From Bacteroides faecalis (GTDB lineage: Bacteria > Bacteroidota > Bacteroidia > Bacteroidales > Bacteroidaceae): a stretch of DNA of 64,000 bases. Below, piece after piece: positions 52,894-63,344 of this stretch. A program made the position numbers and the translations under genes. How positions within the stretch are numbered: position 1 is the stretch's first letter; each line of letters begins with the position of its first letter. Under the pieces are notes generated by a model. That model saw only the letters and a program-made list of their open reading frames with translations. It had not been told where the DNA came from and searched no databases. The stretch spans positions 356,950 through 420,949 of the forward strand of contig NZ_BHWB01000004.1 of assembly GCF_003865075.1 (NCBI RefSeq), written 5' to 3'.

Positions 52894-53388
52894 TTACTTT
52901 CTAACATAATTGACAAAAGCATATGGGCAGAGATGTTTTTCATCCGCAGGATGAACTTCTCTGCTTTTTTCATGCCATATTATTGGCGATACTTCCGGAA
53001 AGAACGCATCTGCTTGTGGAGCGACACTGTCTATTTCTGTCAAGCAGAGTTCATCAGCTAAGGGAAGTGCCTGGTGATAAATACTTGCCCCTCCTATGAT
53101 AAATATATGTTCATTCTCCTGACAACTTTTTAAAGCAGAATCGAGAGATGTAAATACTTCTGCATCCGAACAATGTAAATCCGGATTAGAAGATAATACG
53201 ACATTTCTTCGATTGGGAAGTGCACCTTTGGGAAGTGATTCAAAGGTTTTTCGTCCCATGATAATCGTATTTCCTGTGGTTAATGCCTTGAAACGTTTCA
53301 GATCGTTCGGCAACCAAAATAATAACTTGTTTTCGAAACCGATTGCCATATGGCTGTCTACAGCGGCAATAATAGATATTTTACTCAT
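52894..53388 (-). CDS. folA: Dihydrofolate reductase
   Basis: 164 residues. ISIIAAVDSHMAIGFENKLLFWLPNDLKRFK contains the conserved W-L-P-x-D/E active-site segment (here N-D), given across residues 4-34. IIMGRKTFES and IFIIGGASIYHQAL bind NADPH. It makes tetrahydrofolate for thyA, which lies 3 bp upstream in the same operon. Confidence 0.95.
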   Translation of the reverse strand: MSKISIIAAVDSHMAIGFENKLLFWLPNDLKRFKALTTGNTIIMGRKTFESLPKGALPNRRNVVLSSNPDLHCSDAEVFTSLDSALKSCQENEHIFIIGGASIYHQALPLADELCLTEIDSVAPQADAFFPEVSPIIWHEKSREVHPADEKHLCPYAFVNYVRK

Positions 53389-53391
53389 AAT

Positions 53392-54186
53392 TTATACAGC
53401 TACTGCTCCAGCAATATGTGGATGTGGATCATAATTAATTAATTCGAAATCTTCAAACTTAAAATCGAAGATACTCTTCACGTCTGGATTTATTTTCATT
53501 TGTGGTAACGGACGTGGATCACGACTTAATTGCAATTTAACCTGTTCCAAATGATTCAGGTAAATATGAGAGTCTCCAAGAGTATGGATAAAATCTCCTG
53601 CTTTAAGTCCGGTAACTTGTGCCATCATTTGTAATAATAAAGCATATGATGCAATATTAAAAGGTACTCCGAGGAAGATATCAGCACTGCGTTGATAAAG
53701 TTGCAAACTTAAACGTCCATTGGCTACATAAAACTGAAAGAAAGCGTGACAAGGAGGTAGATTCATGTTATTCAGGTCAGCTACGTTCCAGGCACTTACT
53801 ATGATTCGGCGTGAATCCGGATTGTGTTTGATTGTTTCGACTGCCTCGCTAATTTGGTCGATGAATCCACCATTGTAGTCAGGCCATGAACGCCATTGAT
53901 ATCCGTAAATATGGCCTAAGTCGCCATTTTCGTCTGCCCATTCATTCCAGATACGTACACCATGTTCTTGCAAATATTTCACATTAGTATCACCTTGCAG
54001 AAACCAAAGCAATTCATAGATGATTGATTTAAGGTGTAGTTTTTTGGTGGTTAGACATGGAAAACCTTCATCGAGGTTAAAACGCATTTGATGACCAAAT
54101 ACGCTGATTGTTCCTGTGCCAGTACGGTCACTTTTCTCAGAACCTTCAGTCAATACACGGTTGAGTAGATCTAAATATTGTTTCAT
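53392..54186 (-). CDS. thyA: Thymidylate synthase
   Basis: 264 residues from [15 protein letters not shown], the length of E. coli ThyA; the 12 codons before are not family-like. The catalytic cysteine is in [12 protein letters not shown], and [20 protein letters not shown] and GDSHIYLNH bind dUMP. It ends in the canonical AGAVAV. A TACCTTTG -7 box lies at 54220-54227. Confidence 0.97.
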   Translation of the reverse strand: MKQYLDLLNRVLTEGSEKSDRTGTGTISVFGHQMRFNLDEGFPCLTTKKLHLKSIIYELLWFLQGDTNVKYLQEHGVRIWNEWADENGDLGHIYGYQWRSWPDYNGGFIDQISEAVETIKHNPDSRRIIVSAWNVADLNNMNLPPCHAFFQFYVANGRLSLQLYQRSADIFLGVPFNIASYALLLQMMAQVTGLKAGDFIHTLGDSHIYLNHLEQVKLQLSRDPRPLPQMKINPDVKSIFDFKFEDFELINYDPHPHIAGAVAV

Positions 54187-54219
54187 TGTCCTATGGTTAT
54201 TGCTATTTGATAGATGTTG

Positions 54220-54227
54220 CAAAGGTA
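54220..54227 (-). promoter_or_regulatory. -7 box of thyA-folA
   Basis: TACCTTTG on the minus strand about 34 bp before the thyA ATG. Just upstream (54232-54266) is a short tandem array of AATGAAG units. Confidence 0.5.
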
Positions 54228-54313
54228 GTGAAATGAATGAAGAATGAAGAATGAAGAATGGAGAATTTACTGCTCATCATGTGCGCATAGTAATTGTTTA
54301 TTCTTCATTTTTC

Positions 54314-55585
54314 TTAGAGGAATGGAGTGAATAGGTTTGCAAACCACCCTACGAATTTTTTCCATGGAGAACGTTTCTTCCAGAACTCAGGCGTTAGTTT
54401 AGTACAATGTTCTATGTCATTGTAGAACATATCATTCAATTCTCCTGTAATTTTTTGATCAAAAATGAACGCATTTGTTTCATAATCGTATCTCAGGCTA
54501 CGGCTGTTTAAATTAGCTGTACCGACTGTACAAAACAGATCGTCTACCATCATGATTTTAGAATGATGAAATCCGCCATTGTACATATACACAGTTGCTC
54601 CCCTTTTCATCAATCTATGCAACTTATATAATGCAGCATCGGGGGTGAATGGGATATCAGAGGCAGATGATACCATAATAGTAACATCTACCCCCCGATC
54701 AATCGTTCTTTGCAATGCTTTTTTGATGGAAGAAGTTGGAACAAAATAAGGATTGACAATATGCACATTCTTTTGGGCCGAATAAATAGACATGGCATAA
54801 GCATGGCTTAACATACGGCTATTTTTCTTCGGAGTACGGTCTACAATGGCAATAACAATATCAGTACTGTCAGTAACTTTCTTATGTTCCGGAAAGTAAG
54901 CATCTCCACCGATATTTTGCTTTGTTTCCTTATTCCAGATAGTGAGAAAGATTTCTTGAAGATCGTTTACTGCATCTCCTTCAATACGCATGTGCATATC
55001 ACGCCAGGTGCCGATTTTAGGAAGTCCATTGATATAGTAATCTGCAATGTTCATTCCTCCAGTGTATGCAACTTTTCCATCGATGACAGCAATTTTCCTA
55101 TGATCTCGATGTGCAGCATGATTAATATATGGGAAAGTAAACGGATCAAATTTAACGATTTCTATTCCTTGCTCACGAATCTTTTTAAGATGTTTCTTTT
55201 TTAGTGGTTTATTGTTTGACCAATTACCAAAAGCATCAAACATAGCTCTCACTTCCACTCCCTCTTTTACTTTATCGGCTAACAGATTAAACAATGCGTT
55301 AGCAATGGAATCATTACGGAAGTTGAAGTATTCTAAATGAATATGATGTTTCGCTTCTCGGATGGCTTCAAATAAATCAATAAACTTTTCGTGTCCGCTT
55401 TTCAGTAGTTTTACTTTGTTATTATTAGAAATTGGGAGACCTGCTTCTGAAAAAAAACAAAGGACAAGGGAATCACTTGTCAAGTTGACCGAATCCCTAT
55501 GTTGTATCTTTAGGCTATCGACAATGTCTGCCTGTACATGGAGCAAAGATAAGAACAGAAATAAAATAAATATACGTAGCTTCAA
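54314..55585 (-). CDS. Phospholipase D-like/cardiolipin synthase family protein
   Basis: 423 residues with signal peptide (MKLRIFILFLFLSLLHVQA). Two HKD motifs: HRDHRKIAVIDGKVAYTGG (about 158-176) and HHSKIMMVDDLFCTVGTANLNSR (about 345, given as position). Probably a periplasmic or membrane-associated phosphatidyltransferase. It lacks the N-terminal two TM helices of bacterial ClsA, so a phospholipase or another phosphodiesterase is possible. Confidence 0.85.
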   Translation of the reverse strand: MKLRIFILFLFLSLLHVQADIVDSLKIQHRDSVNLTSDSLVLCFFSEAGLPISNNNKVKLLKSGHEKFIDLFEAIREAKHHIHLEYFNFRNDSIANALFNLLADKVKEGVEVRAMFDAFGNWSNNKPLKKKHLKKIREQGIEIVKFDPFTFPYINHAAHRDHRKIAVIDGKVAYTGGMNIADYYINGLPKIGTWRDMHMRIEGDAVNDLQEIFLTIWNKETKQNIGGDAYFPEHKKVTDSTDIVIAIVDRTPKKNSRMLSHAYAMSIYSAQKNVHIVNPYFVPTSSIKKALQRTIDRGVDVTIMVSSASDIPFTPDAALYKLHRLMKRGATVYMYNGGFHHSKIMMVDDLFCTVGTANLNSRSLRYDYETNAFIFDQKITGELNDMFYNDIEHCTKLTPEFWKKRSPWKKFVGWFANLFTPFL

Positions 55586-55716
55586 AACTCTTTTTTCTCT
55601 TTTAGTTTACAGAGGAACAAAGATAGTATATCTATGTTTTGGGCAACTTGAAGTAAAGGGGATATTTATCATGTTTTAACATATCTCTTACTTTTAAGCA
55701 TTGTTTGGAAACTTCT

Positions 55717-56022
55717 TTATGCCAATGAGCAGATTTTCTTCACACCTAAGTACAGCAATACTATAGTTATGATTATAAAAGATTTTTGGTCTATGTTAGC
55801 AATTACTTCCTGCATATTTCTCAAAGTTGCTTCCGCCCCACCTAACCATACAAAAAGTGTAGTTCCGATGATTACAATTAGAGCTGTTGGGATACGTGCA
55901 AGCCAATCGCTTTGGCTAGGCAAATGATGCATAACACGTTGGCTGAATCCGTTATCAGCTATTTCCTGCTTGTTTTCAGCAAAGAAATCATGCAAAAGTT
56001 TATCATTATCTATTTCTTCCAT
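55717..56022 (-). CDS. Small membrane protein following the sigma factor
   Basis: 101 residues from MEEIDNDKLLHDFFAENKQE, two codons after the first possible start. The N-terminal part (FFAENKQEIADNGFSQRVMHHLP) is typical of small Bacteroides proteins behind ECF sigma genes, followed by two TM helices. It overlaps the sigma gene by 17 bp. May act as its membrane anti-sigma factor, though it lacks a ZAS-type zinc motif. Confidence 0.65.
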   Translation of the reverse strand: MEEIDNDKLLHDFFAENKQEIADNGFSQRVMHHLPSQSDWLARIPTALIVIIGTTLFVWLGGAEATLRNMQEVIANIDQKSFIIITIVLLYLGVKKICSLA

Positions 56023-56554
56023 AACCATTTTGTTTTAAAAATACAACTAATTTTTCTTTTCCACGTGACAGATGGCTTTTGACGGTCCCCGTCGTAATTT
56101 CCATAATACCTGCTATCTTATCGATACTTACATCCTCCATATAAAATAGGGTAATACAGGTGCGTTCCATTTCTTTGAGTGTTTTGAGTGCCTGATAAAT
56201 ATCCATTTTCTGCCCAATGTTTTCTTGTATGGTATAATGAATAGTGTCTACTTCTCCAGTATCCAGATCAGCCATCTCTTTATGGCTGCGAATATAATCA
56301 TAAAATACATTATAAGCAATCCGATACAACCATGTAGAGAAACTAGACAGATTTTGGAAAGAAGCAAGATTAGTATATGCTTTGATAAATGTATCTTGTG
56401 CCAAATCATCGCTCAAACTACTATCTCCACAAGTTAAGTGCAGGAAAAAACGCCGGATGGACGACTGATATTTTTGCACTAACTGATCAAAGGCCTTGGT
56501 GTTTTTTAATACCACAACCTGTGCGACTAATGAGATTTCATTGAGTTGGCTCAT
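56006..56554 (-). CDS. ECF-type RNA polymerase sigma factor
   Basis: 182 residues. Region 2 is SDDLAQDTFIKAYTNLASFQ and FSTWLYRIAYNVFYDYIRSH; region 4 is CITLFYMEDVSIDKIAGIME and TGTVKSHLSRGKEKL. It is flanked and overlapped by two membrane-protein genes, a likely autoregulated stress module. Its ATG overlaps the upstream stop by 4 bp. Confidence 0.92.
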   Translation of the reverse strand: MSQLNEISLVAQVVVLKNTKAFDQLVQKYQSSIRRFFLHLTCGDSSLSDDLAQDTFIKAYTNLASFQNLSSFSTWLYRIAYNVFYDYIRSHKEMADLDTGEVDTIHYTIQENIGQKMDIYQALKTLKEMERTCITLFYMEDVSIDKIAGIMEITTGTVKSHLSRGKEKLVVFLKQNGYGRNR

Positions 56555-57111
56555 TTGTTTTCAGAGTTCTTTTTTTGCTGTTTATATCCGGTAATCCATT
56601 GACCAATCCCCATAAACATAACGAGTAGTCCAATAGCTCCGATACTAAATTTACCGGTGAGCGCCCAAAGGAAGATGAATATACCGATTCCGGTAAAAGT
56701 ATTTCTAATACCTTGTGTCTGCTGGTCAGTTGTCTTTTTTTCTTTGATAAGATTATCTGGTAAAGGTTGTCCTGCTGCTAATGCTTGTTCCGCAAGATGA
56801 TAACGTGCTTTCCTGTTTTTATAGCGAAAGAAAAAGATAATAAACAATATAAAAACCGGACATGCAAATACGACAATCGTACTAATGATAGAGACTATAA
56901 TACCTTTTTCAATGACATCATTGAGGACATCATTAAGCTCGAAAGGGAGTGAAATGTTTCCATTCGAATTTTGAATTAGTAAAGTCTGTGTACTGATATT
57001 ATTCTTCGCAGCATTTAGAGCTGTTGTAGTGCTGTTTATCAAAAAATCTTGTGCATATATTGAAGTACACAAAGATAATACAGCGAAGAGGGCCATGATA
57101 AATTGTTTCAT
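56551..57111 (-). CDS. Membrane protein upstream of the sigma factor (DUF6249-like)
   Basis: 186 residues with signal peptide (to about 21), one TM helix at about 72-95, then a cytoplasmic basic stretch RYKNRKARYHLAEQALAAGQ, and two more TM helices at about 133-170. The layout matches DUF6249-type proteins common in Bacteroidales sigma operons. Function unknown; a membrane sensor for the sigma factor is inferred. Confidence 0.65.
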   Translation of the reverse strand: MKQFIMALFAVLSLCTSIYAQDFLINSTTTALNAAKNNISTQTLLIQNSNGNISLPFELNDVLNDVIEKGIIVSIISTIVVFACPVFILFIIFFFRYKNRKARYHLAEQALAAGQPLPDNLIKEKKTTDQQTQGIRNTFTGIGIFIFLWALTGKFSIGAIGLLVMFMGIGQWITGYKQQKKNSENK

Positions 57112-57218
57112 ATGGTTATTTATTATTTGTTTCTTTATTGGTTAGACGTAGTTAATATCTGAGAAAGTTGCAAAGAGAAGAAATATTTTTGATATTTGCA
57201 GGAATTAATAAATGAAAA

Positions 57219-58664
57219 ATGAATTTACCTGTCTCTTTTATCGATTATACACGTGCCTTACTTGGCAATGAAGAATATGAAAAGTTAGCTGTTGCTTTAC
57301 AACAGGAGCCTCCCGTCAGTATCCGTATAAATAATAGAAAATGGATGATGAGTCATGATGATTATTCATTTAAAAAAGTGCTTTGGGCTTCTGAAGGATA
57401 TTATCTTGATGAACGTTTGACTTTTACATTTGATCCATTGTTTCATGCAGGATGCTATTATGTGCAAGAGGCATCTTCTATGTTTGTGGAACAGATACTT
57501 CGTCAATACGTCAAAGAATCTGTAATCATGTTAGACCTTTGTGCAGCTCCCGGCGGAAAATCCACACATCTTCGGAGTGTACTTCCCGAAGGTAGTTTGT
57601 TGGTGGCAAATGAAGTGATTCGGAACCGTTCGCAAATTCTGGCAGAGAATCTGACGAAGTGGGGACATCCGGATGTGGTAGTAACTAATAATGATCCATC
57701 CGATTATTTACAGTTACCTTCATTTTTCGATATCATTCTGACTGATGTTCCTTGTTCCGGTGAAGGAATGTTCCGAAAAGATCCGGTGGCTATTGAAGAA
57801 TGGAGCCCTGAGAATGTCGAAATCTGTTGGCAGCGTCAGCGACGAATTATTTCGGATATTTGGGCTTGTCTGAAACCAGGTGGGATTCTTATATATAGCA
57901 CATGTACTTATAATACAAAAGAGGACGAAGAAAATGTTTGTTGGATACGAGAAGAATTCGGGGCAGAACTATTATCATTAGATATTCAGGCTGAATGGAA
58001 TATTACCGGAGATCTTCTAGGAGAAGAAAAATTGCCTGTTTACCATTTTTTACCTCATAAGACGAAAGGCGAAGGATTCTTTTTGGCTGCTTTGCGCAAA
58101 CCGATGTCAGATGATGAGTCTATTTTTAATCTTGATATTGTTAAGAGTAAAAATCAGAAAAAGAAAGATAAAAGAGGAGGAACTACTTCTGCCTCACCTG
58201 TGTCTAGGGAAAATCTGAAAATGGCTGAAAACTGGCTGAGAAAAGATATCTTGGATAAGTATGTTCTAACTACGGAAGATACTACTATTTGTGCATTTTC
58301 TCGGCAATATCAGAATGAACTTGCCATTTTGAAGCAGAATCTTCGTGTCATTCAGGCGGGAACTGCTGTTGGAGAAGTGAAAGGTAAAGATTTGATTCCG
58401 GCTCATGCGTTGGCAATGAGTACTTCTGTACTTCGTCAAGGAGCTTTTGTTACCGAAGAAGTTACTTATGAGCAAGCTATTGCTTATTTAAGAAAAGAGG
58501 CTATTACTTTATCAGTAACAGCCTCTCGTGGTTATATTTTACTTACTTACCGGAATATTCCTTTGGGGTTTGTGAAGAATATTGGTAATCGTGCCAATAA
58601 TCTATATCCTCAAGAGTGGCGTATCCGTAGCGGATACTTGCCGGAAGAAGTGAAAACACTGTAG
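57219..58664 (+). CDS. rRNA m5C methyltransferase (RsmF/NOL1-NOP2-Sun family)
   Basis: 481 residues. SAM motif LDLCAAPGGKSTHL (about 106-119), the motif IV cysteine in TDVPCSGEGMFRKDP, and the catalytic motif VI cysteine in YSTCTYNTKEDEENV. The C-terminal 170 residues form a PUA-like RNA-binding part as in RsmF. It methylates cytosines of rRNA, probably 16S. Single gene. Confidence 0.92.
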   Translation: MNLPVSFIDYTRALLGNEEYEKLAVALQQEPPVSIRINNRKWMMSHDDYSFKKVLWASEGYYLDERLTFTFDPLFHAGCYYVQEASSMFVEQILRQYVKESVIMLDLCAAPGGKSTHLRSVLPEGSLLVANEVIRNRSQILAENLTKWGHPDVVVTNNDPSDYLQLPSFFDIILTDVPCSGEGMFRKDPVAIEEWSPENVEICWQRQRRIISDIWACLKPGGILIYSTCTYNTKEDEENVCWIREEFGAELLSLDIQAEWNITGDLLGEEKLPVYHFLPHKTKGEGFFLAALRKPMSDDESIFNLDIVKSKNQKKKDKRGGTTSASPVSRENLKMAENWLRKDILDKYVLTTEDTTICAFSRQYQNELAILKQNLRVIQAGTAVGEVKGKDLIPAHALAMSTSVLRQGAFVTEEVTYEQAIAYLRKEAITLSVTASRGYILLTYRNIPLGFVKNIGNRANNLYPQEWRIRSGYLPEEVKTL

Positions 58665-58849
58665 TTTCTTGGCAGAATTCTTCTTTCTAGTAAATAGAAT
58701 TCGTCTATCTCTATTAGGAGGGCTTATCAATCGCATAGAAGCAATTTGTGCCAATACTATGGCACAAACAAAGATATAAAGTAAATGAAAGAATCTGTAT
58801 ACTCTATGTAATCCGCACCTTTTATAAAGTTATTTTGCAGAGGTACTTA

Positions 58850-60031
58850 TTATAATTTGCTTTTATAAATTCGTGCCATAGCCTTCTGATATTGATTTTC
58901 TAACTGGAGATAATTCAGATGACTTTGATACAATACTGAAACTTCGACAAAATATTCGATCATACTGATTTGACCTCCGGTTAATGCCTGTTTCAATAGT
59001 TCAAGATCTTGTTGTGCCTGGAATGTTTTCTGATATTCTTCCATTGAAGCATGTAGAGATTGAGCCTCCCGATAGAGTTGCGTTAATTCCGATTCCACCT
59101 GAAGAGTAGCATTTTGTTTTTGCAAATCAATATTCAATGCTTGAGCTTTGGCTACTTTTACCTTATTTCGGTTTTCAAAAAGTGGAAATGAAAAACCTAC
59201 TACTACACCATTGAAGGGAGCTCCCGTCTCAGTATTCCGACGATATCCTAATTCCAATTTGGGCAACCATTGCGATTTATTGACCGAAATTTGTTTACGG
59301 GCAACCAGACTTTCATTACCGAGTGCCATAAGAGTACGATTAGAAGCCATAACTTCCGATTTGAGAATTTGATAATCAGCGGGAAGAGGTGTTGCTGGGT
59401 ATATTGTCTCTTCGAAGACCACCGGAACATTACCATTTAGCGCATTTAGTTCCTGTAACCTGTTACGCAGCGTTGTTTCGTTTAATGATGTTTCTGTACG
59501 GACGTTCAGTAATTCCAGATTTATCTTGTTCGTTTCAAGTGCATTTGCATCCCCTGTTTGCAAACGTTTGGCGTACATCTTGGATAACTCTTCCGCATTG
59601 CGAAGCCGTTCTTCCAGAATTTGTTTTTGTTGGCGTAACATGATGATATCCAAACATATCTCTTTAGCCTGCAATAGCATATTCTGGCGAAAAACATCTG
59701 CTTGACTATCGAATGCTCCTGATTTCAGGCGATTCAGTTTATTACGTGTTACGTACAGACTCGGAAAGTCAAAACTTTGTGAGATTACGAGTTCACCAAT
59801 TGTTTCGCTTTTGTCTTTTGCTCCCCACAGGTGGGCATACGACAGTGTCGGATCGGCTAAGTTATTCTCCGTTTTAGCTTCCAGTTTTTGAGAAGCGATA
59901 AGTTGTGCGTTTGCCTGTAAACCTTTATTGTTGGTTTCAATATTACGCAATACCTGATCGATTCCGTTTTGAGCTTGTACTCCGCCTGTTAAGGCAAGGA
60001 GTACAGAACTTATGATAATGATTCGTTTCAT
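58850..60031 (-). CDS. TolC-family outer-membrane efflux protein
   Basis: 393 residues with signal peptide (MKRIIIISSVLLALTGGVQAQ). Long heptad-rich helices at about 110-200 and 305-390 build the TolC tunnel; LELGYRRNTETGAPFNGVVVG is typical of the beta segment. Third component of the RND operon (adaptor, pump, TolC), as in CusCBA-type metal efflux. Confidence 0.9.
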   Translation of the reverse strand: MKRIIIISSVLLALTGGVQAQNGIDQVLRNIETNNKGLQANAQLIASQKLEAKTENNLADPTLSYAHLWGAKDKSETIGELVISQSFDFPSLYVTRNKLNRLKSGAFDSQADVFRQNMLLQAKEICLDIIMLRQQKQILEERLRNAEELSKMYAKRLQTGDANALETNKINLELLNVRTETSLNETTLRNRLQELNALNGNVPVVFEETIYPATPLPADYQILKSEVMASNRTLMALGNESLVARKQISVNKSQWLPKLELGYRRNTETGAPFNGVVVGFSFPLFENRNKVKVAKAQALNIDLQKQNATLQVESELTQLYREAQSLHASMEEYQKTFQAQQDLELLKQALTGGQISMIEYFVEVSVLYQSHLNYLQLENQYQKAMARIYKSKL

Positions 60032-60109
60032 ATTTTTCTTTTCATTAATTCGTTCTATTGATTTCTTAATTTGTTCAATAGGATGATAATAAGTTTTTCT
60101 TATTAAGGA

Positions 60110-63100
60110 TCAATTTCCATCCTCTCGTTCAACCGATGGAGTATGAGAATTATCTTTCCGGTGCATCATCAGATAAACAATCGGAACGATGAAACCATTC
60201 AAGAAAGTCGAAGTTAATAATCCACCCAAAATTACTTTAGCCATCGGACTTTGAATCTCATTACCCGGAAGATCGCCTCCCAGGGCCAGTGGAATCAAAG
60301 CTAAAGCTGAAGATAATGCTGTCATCAAAATAGGATTCAAACGATCGAGTGAACCTCGAATTACACTTTCGTATACTCCCAGGCCTTCTTCTTTTTGTAG
60401 ATGGTTGTAGTGACTGATGAGCAGCATACCATTACGTGTAGCTATACCGAATAGTGAAATGAACCCAATAATGGCAGGAATACTAACTTCACCTGTAGTG
60501 ATAATCAGTGCAAATACGCCACCGATCAATGCAAGCGGCAAGTTTAGTAAGATGACTCCGGATTCTTTGACACTGCGGAACTCATGATAAAGTAACAGGA
60601 AAATTACGACAATACTAATGAAAGAAGTCAATGCCAGCGTCCGGCTTGCAGCTTGTTCACTTTCAAACTGACCACCATATTCGATGTGGTATCCTTCGGG
60701 TAGTTGAATGGAAGTATCAATCTGTTTCTGGATATCATTAACCACACTGCGAAGATCACGATCGGCGACATTGGCAGAAATCACTATTTTACGTTTTACA
60801 TTTTCACGGTTGATGGTGTTTGGCCCCATAGCAGATACCACTTCAGCCACATAACTTAAAGGAACTTTCCGCCCATCACTTGTATCTACCATCAGATTAC
60901 GTATTTTTTCCATCTCGTCACGAGCATTATCTTTCACTTTTACGATAAGGTCGAAACTCTTTCCCTGTTCGTATACCTGAGAGATCACTTTTCCGGCGAG
61001 TGCTACATTTACGTATTCTGAAAATTCGGGTAATGTGATACCGTATTTGGCTAATACCTCCCGTTTGGGCTGAATCTTCAACTGTGGACGTTCTATTTGT
61101 TGTTCTACATTGAGGTCGGCAATACCAGGAATATCGCTGATTGCATTTTTTATCTGATTACCGAGTGAGAACATTTTATTTAGATCGTCGCCAAATAACT
61201 TAATGGCAATATTGGCCTTAGTACCTGATAACATTGCATCAATACGGTGACTAATCGGTTGTCCGATTTCGATATTCGCACCAGTCAAAGTATTTAATTT
61301 CTCACGTACTTCAGCTACCATTTCACTTCGCGGACGATCTTTCAATTCAAATGGTGCTTCGATTTCTGATACGTTCACGCCAAGTGCATGTTCGTCCAAT
61401 TCAGCACGTCCCGTTTTGCGGGCAACCGTTTGAATTTCCGGTATGCTTAACAACAATTCTTCGGCACGATGTCCCATTTTGTCACTTTCCTCCAGTGAAA
61501 TGCCAGGTAAAGAACTGATGTTGATTGTAAATGAACCTTCGTTGAAAGAAGGGAGGAAACTACGTCCCAGTGTGAAGAACATTCCCAGGGCGACCAGGAA
61601 GAGAGCAATTGTACTTCCTAATGTGATCCGCTTGTGCTTTAGCACCCATGTTAATGCTTTTTCATAAACACCTTTCATCCAGCGGGCTACAAAAGATTCT
61701 TTCAGTTCCTTATTTGTCTTTTTGCTTCCTAAGAGATACGAGCAAAGTACCGGAGTCAGTGTCAAGGCCACCACAGTAGAAGCAAATAATGCCACAATGA
61801 AAGCGATTCCCAGTGGAACCAACATACGACCTTCCATTCCACTAAGGAAGAATAACGGAACGAAACTTACTACAATAATAAGAGTTGAGTTCAGAATAGG
61901 CATACGTACTTCTTTGGAAGCATTAAATACCACTTCAAGAGTACTAAGCCGTTCCGCTTCTGATTTTTGCCGATTTTCTCGCAGACGTTTGTAAACGTTT
62001 TCCACATCGACAATGGCATCGTCTACCAGTGAACCGATTGCAATAGCCATACCTCCCAAACTCATTGTATTAATTGTCATCCCCATATAATGTAACGTCA
62101 GGATAGAAACGAGGAGAGAGAGTGGTAGTGTTACTAATGAAATAACAGTTGTACGTACATTTGCCAGGAATAGGAACAATACAATGACAACAAAAATACC
62201 TCCTTCAAAAAGCGATTTCTTCACGTTTCCGATTGAACTTTCGATGAACCGGCTTTGACGGAAAATATCTGTCGATACCTTCACATCAGGAGGTAGGTTC
62301 TTCTGTAAGTCCTTCAGCGATGTTTCCAATTTGTCTGTTAGCTCCAATGTACTGGTGGCAGGCTGTTTAGTTACAGTCATTAGTACAGCTGGTTTACCAC
62401 GTTCCGAAGCTGTTCCTAATTTCGGAGCTTTCGGACCAATAACTACATCAGCAATATTCTCTAAAGTAACAGGGAAACCATTTACTGTTTTTACTACTGC
62501 TTTTCCCAACTGTTCTGTTTGGGTTGTTGAAAGTACTCCACGTACGATATATTCATTACCGAATTCATAAAGTACTCCACCATTAGCGTTCAGGTTCATA
62601 TCCTGAGTTACGGTCATTACTTCGCCCATGGAGATTCCATAGTGCCGCATCCGTTCAGGATCAAGTTGTATTTGATATTCTTTGATGTCTCCACCCAATA
62701 CGGCTACCTGTGCCACACCTCCTGTAGACAAAAGTCTTGGACGAATTGTCCAATCGGCAATTGTACGTAAATCGAGCATGGAAGTTGAATCGGCAGTCAG
62801 ACCGACAATCAACATTTCTCCTAAGATGGAAGATTGTGGACCAAGAGTCGGTTTACCAACATTGACCGGAAGAGATTCGCTGACTACTGCCAATTTTTCA
62901 CTTACAATCTGACGTGCCAGATAAATGTCTGTTCCCCAGTCAAATTCTACCCAGACTACTGAGAAACCATTAGTAGAAGATGAGCGTACGCGACGTACAC
63001 CGGTAGCTCCATTTACAGCTGTTTCAACAGGGAAAGTAACGAGTTGTTCCACTTCCTCGGCTGCCATACCATTGGCTTCGGTCATGATGACTACCGTTGG

Positions 63101-63232
63101 GGCATTAAGGTCGGGGAATACGTCTACTTCCGTATTCATGGCGGTATATGTTCCTGCAATGAGCAGAAGGATAGCCGCGCAGAGCACAACCAGACGATTA
63201 TGCAGGGAGTAATGTATTATTTTATTTAGCAT
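60110..63232 (-). CDS. CusA/CzcA-type heavy-metal RND efflux pump
   Basis: 1,040 residues of a 12-TM inner-membrane pump. The N-terminus LNKIIHYSLHNRLVVLCAAI, the proton-relay SLVDDAIVDVENVYKRLRE in TM4 and periplasmic porter domains with YHIEYGGQFESEQAA identify the HME-RND group. It exports metal cations together with the adjacent adaptor and TolC. The histidine-rich end of the adaptor supports a metal substrate, but Cu, Zn, Co or Ni cannot be told apart here. Confidence 0.93.
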   Translation of the reverse strand: MLNKIIHYSLHNRLVVLCAAILLLIAGTYTAMNTEVDVFPDLNAPTVVIMTEANGMAAEEVEQLVTFPVETAVNGATGVRRVRSSSTNGFSVVWVEFDWGTDIYLARQIVSEKLAVVSESLPVNVGKPTLGPQSSILGEMLIVGLTADSTSMLDLRTIADWTIRPRLLSTGGVAQVAVLGGDIKEYQIQLDPERMRHYGISMGEVMTVTQDMNLNANGGVLYEFGNEYIVRGVLSTTQTEQLGKAVVKTVNGFPVTLENIADVVIGPKAPKLGTASERGKPAVLMTVTKQPATSTLELTDKLETSLKDLQKNLPPDVKVSTDIFRQSRFIESSIGNVKKSLFEGGIFVVIVLFLFLANVRTTVISLVTLPLSLLVSILTLHYMGMTINTMSLGGMAIAIGSLVDDAIVDVENVYKRLRENRQKSEAERLSTLEVVFNASKEVRMPILNSTLIIVVSFVPLFFLSGMEGRMLVPLGIAFIVALFASTVVALTLTPVLCSYLLGSKKTNKELKESFVARWMKGVYEKALTWVLKHKRITLGSTIALFLVALGMFFTLGRSFLPSFNEGSFTINISSLPGISLEESDKMGHRAEELLLSIPEIQTVARKTGRAELDEHALGVNVSEIEAPFELKDRPRSEMVAEVREKLNTLTGANIEIGQPISHRIDAMLSGTKANIAIKLFGDDLNKMFSLGNQIKNAISDIPGIADLNVEQQIERPQLKIQPKREVLAKYGITLPEFSEYVNVALAGKVISQVYEQGKSFDLIVKVKDNARDEMEKIRNLMVDTSDGRKVPLSYVAEVVSAMGPNTINRENVKRKIVISANVADRDLRSVVNDIQKQIDTSIQLPEGYHIEYGGQFESEQAASRTLALTSFISIVVIFLLLYHEFRSVKESGVILLNLPLALIGGVFALIITTGEVSIPAIIGFISLFGIATRNGMLLISHYNHLQKEEGLGVYESVIRGSLDRLNPILMTALSSALALIPLALGGDLPGNEIQSPMAKVILGGLLTSTFLNGFIVPIVYLMMHRKDNSHTPSVEREDGN

Positions 63233-63344
63233 ATTATATAAGCCTCACCTTACTCTTTTTTATATAGGAGGGAAAGGATGATTTTATTAATTATTGATTA
63301 TGATTTAATCTCTCATTGATTGGTAGAATCAAATACAATTACTC

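Noticed and set aside
54232..54266. Short tandem array of AATGAAG units
   Set aside because: Only about four or five degenerate 7-bp units in an intergenic gap; simple replication slippage, not a CRISPR or iteron array.
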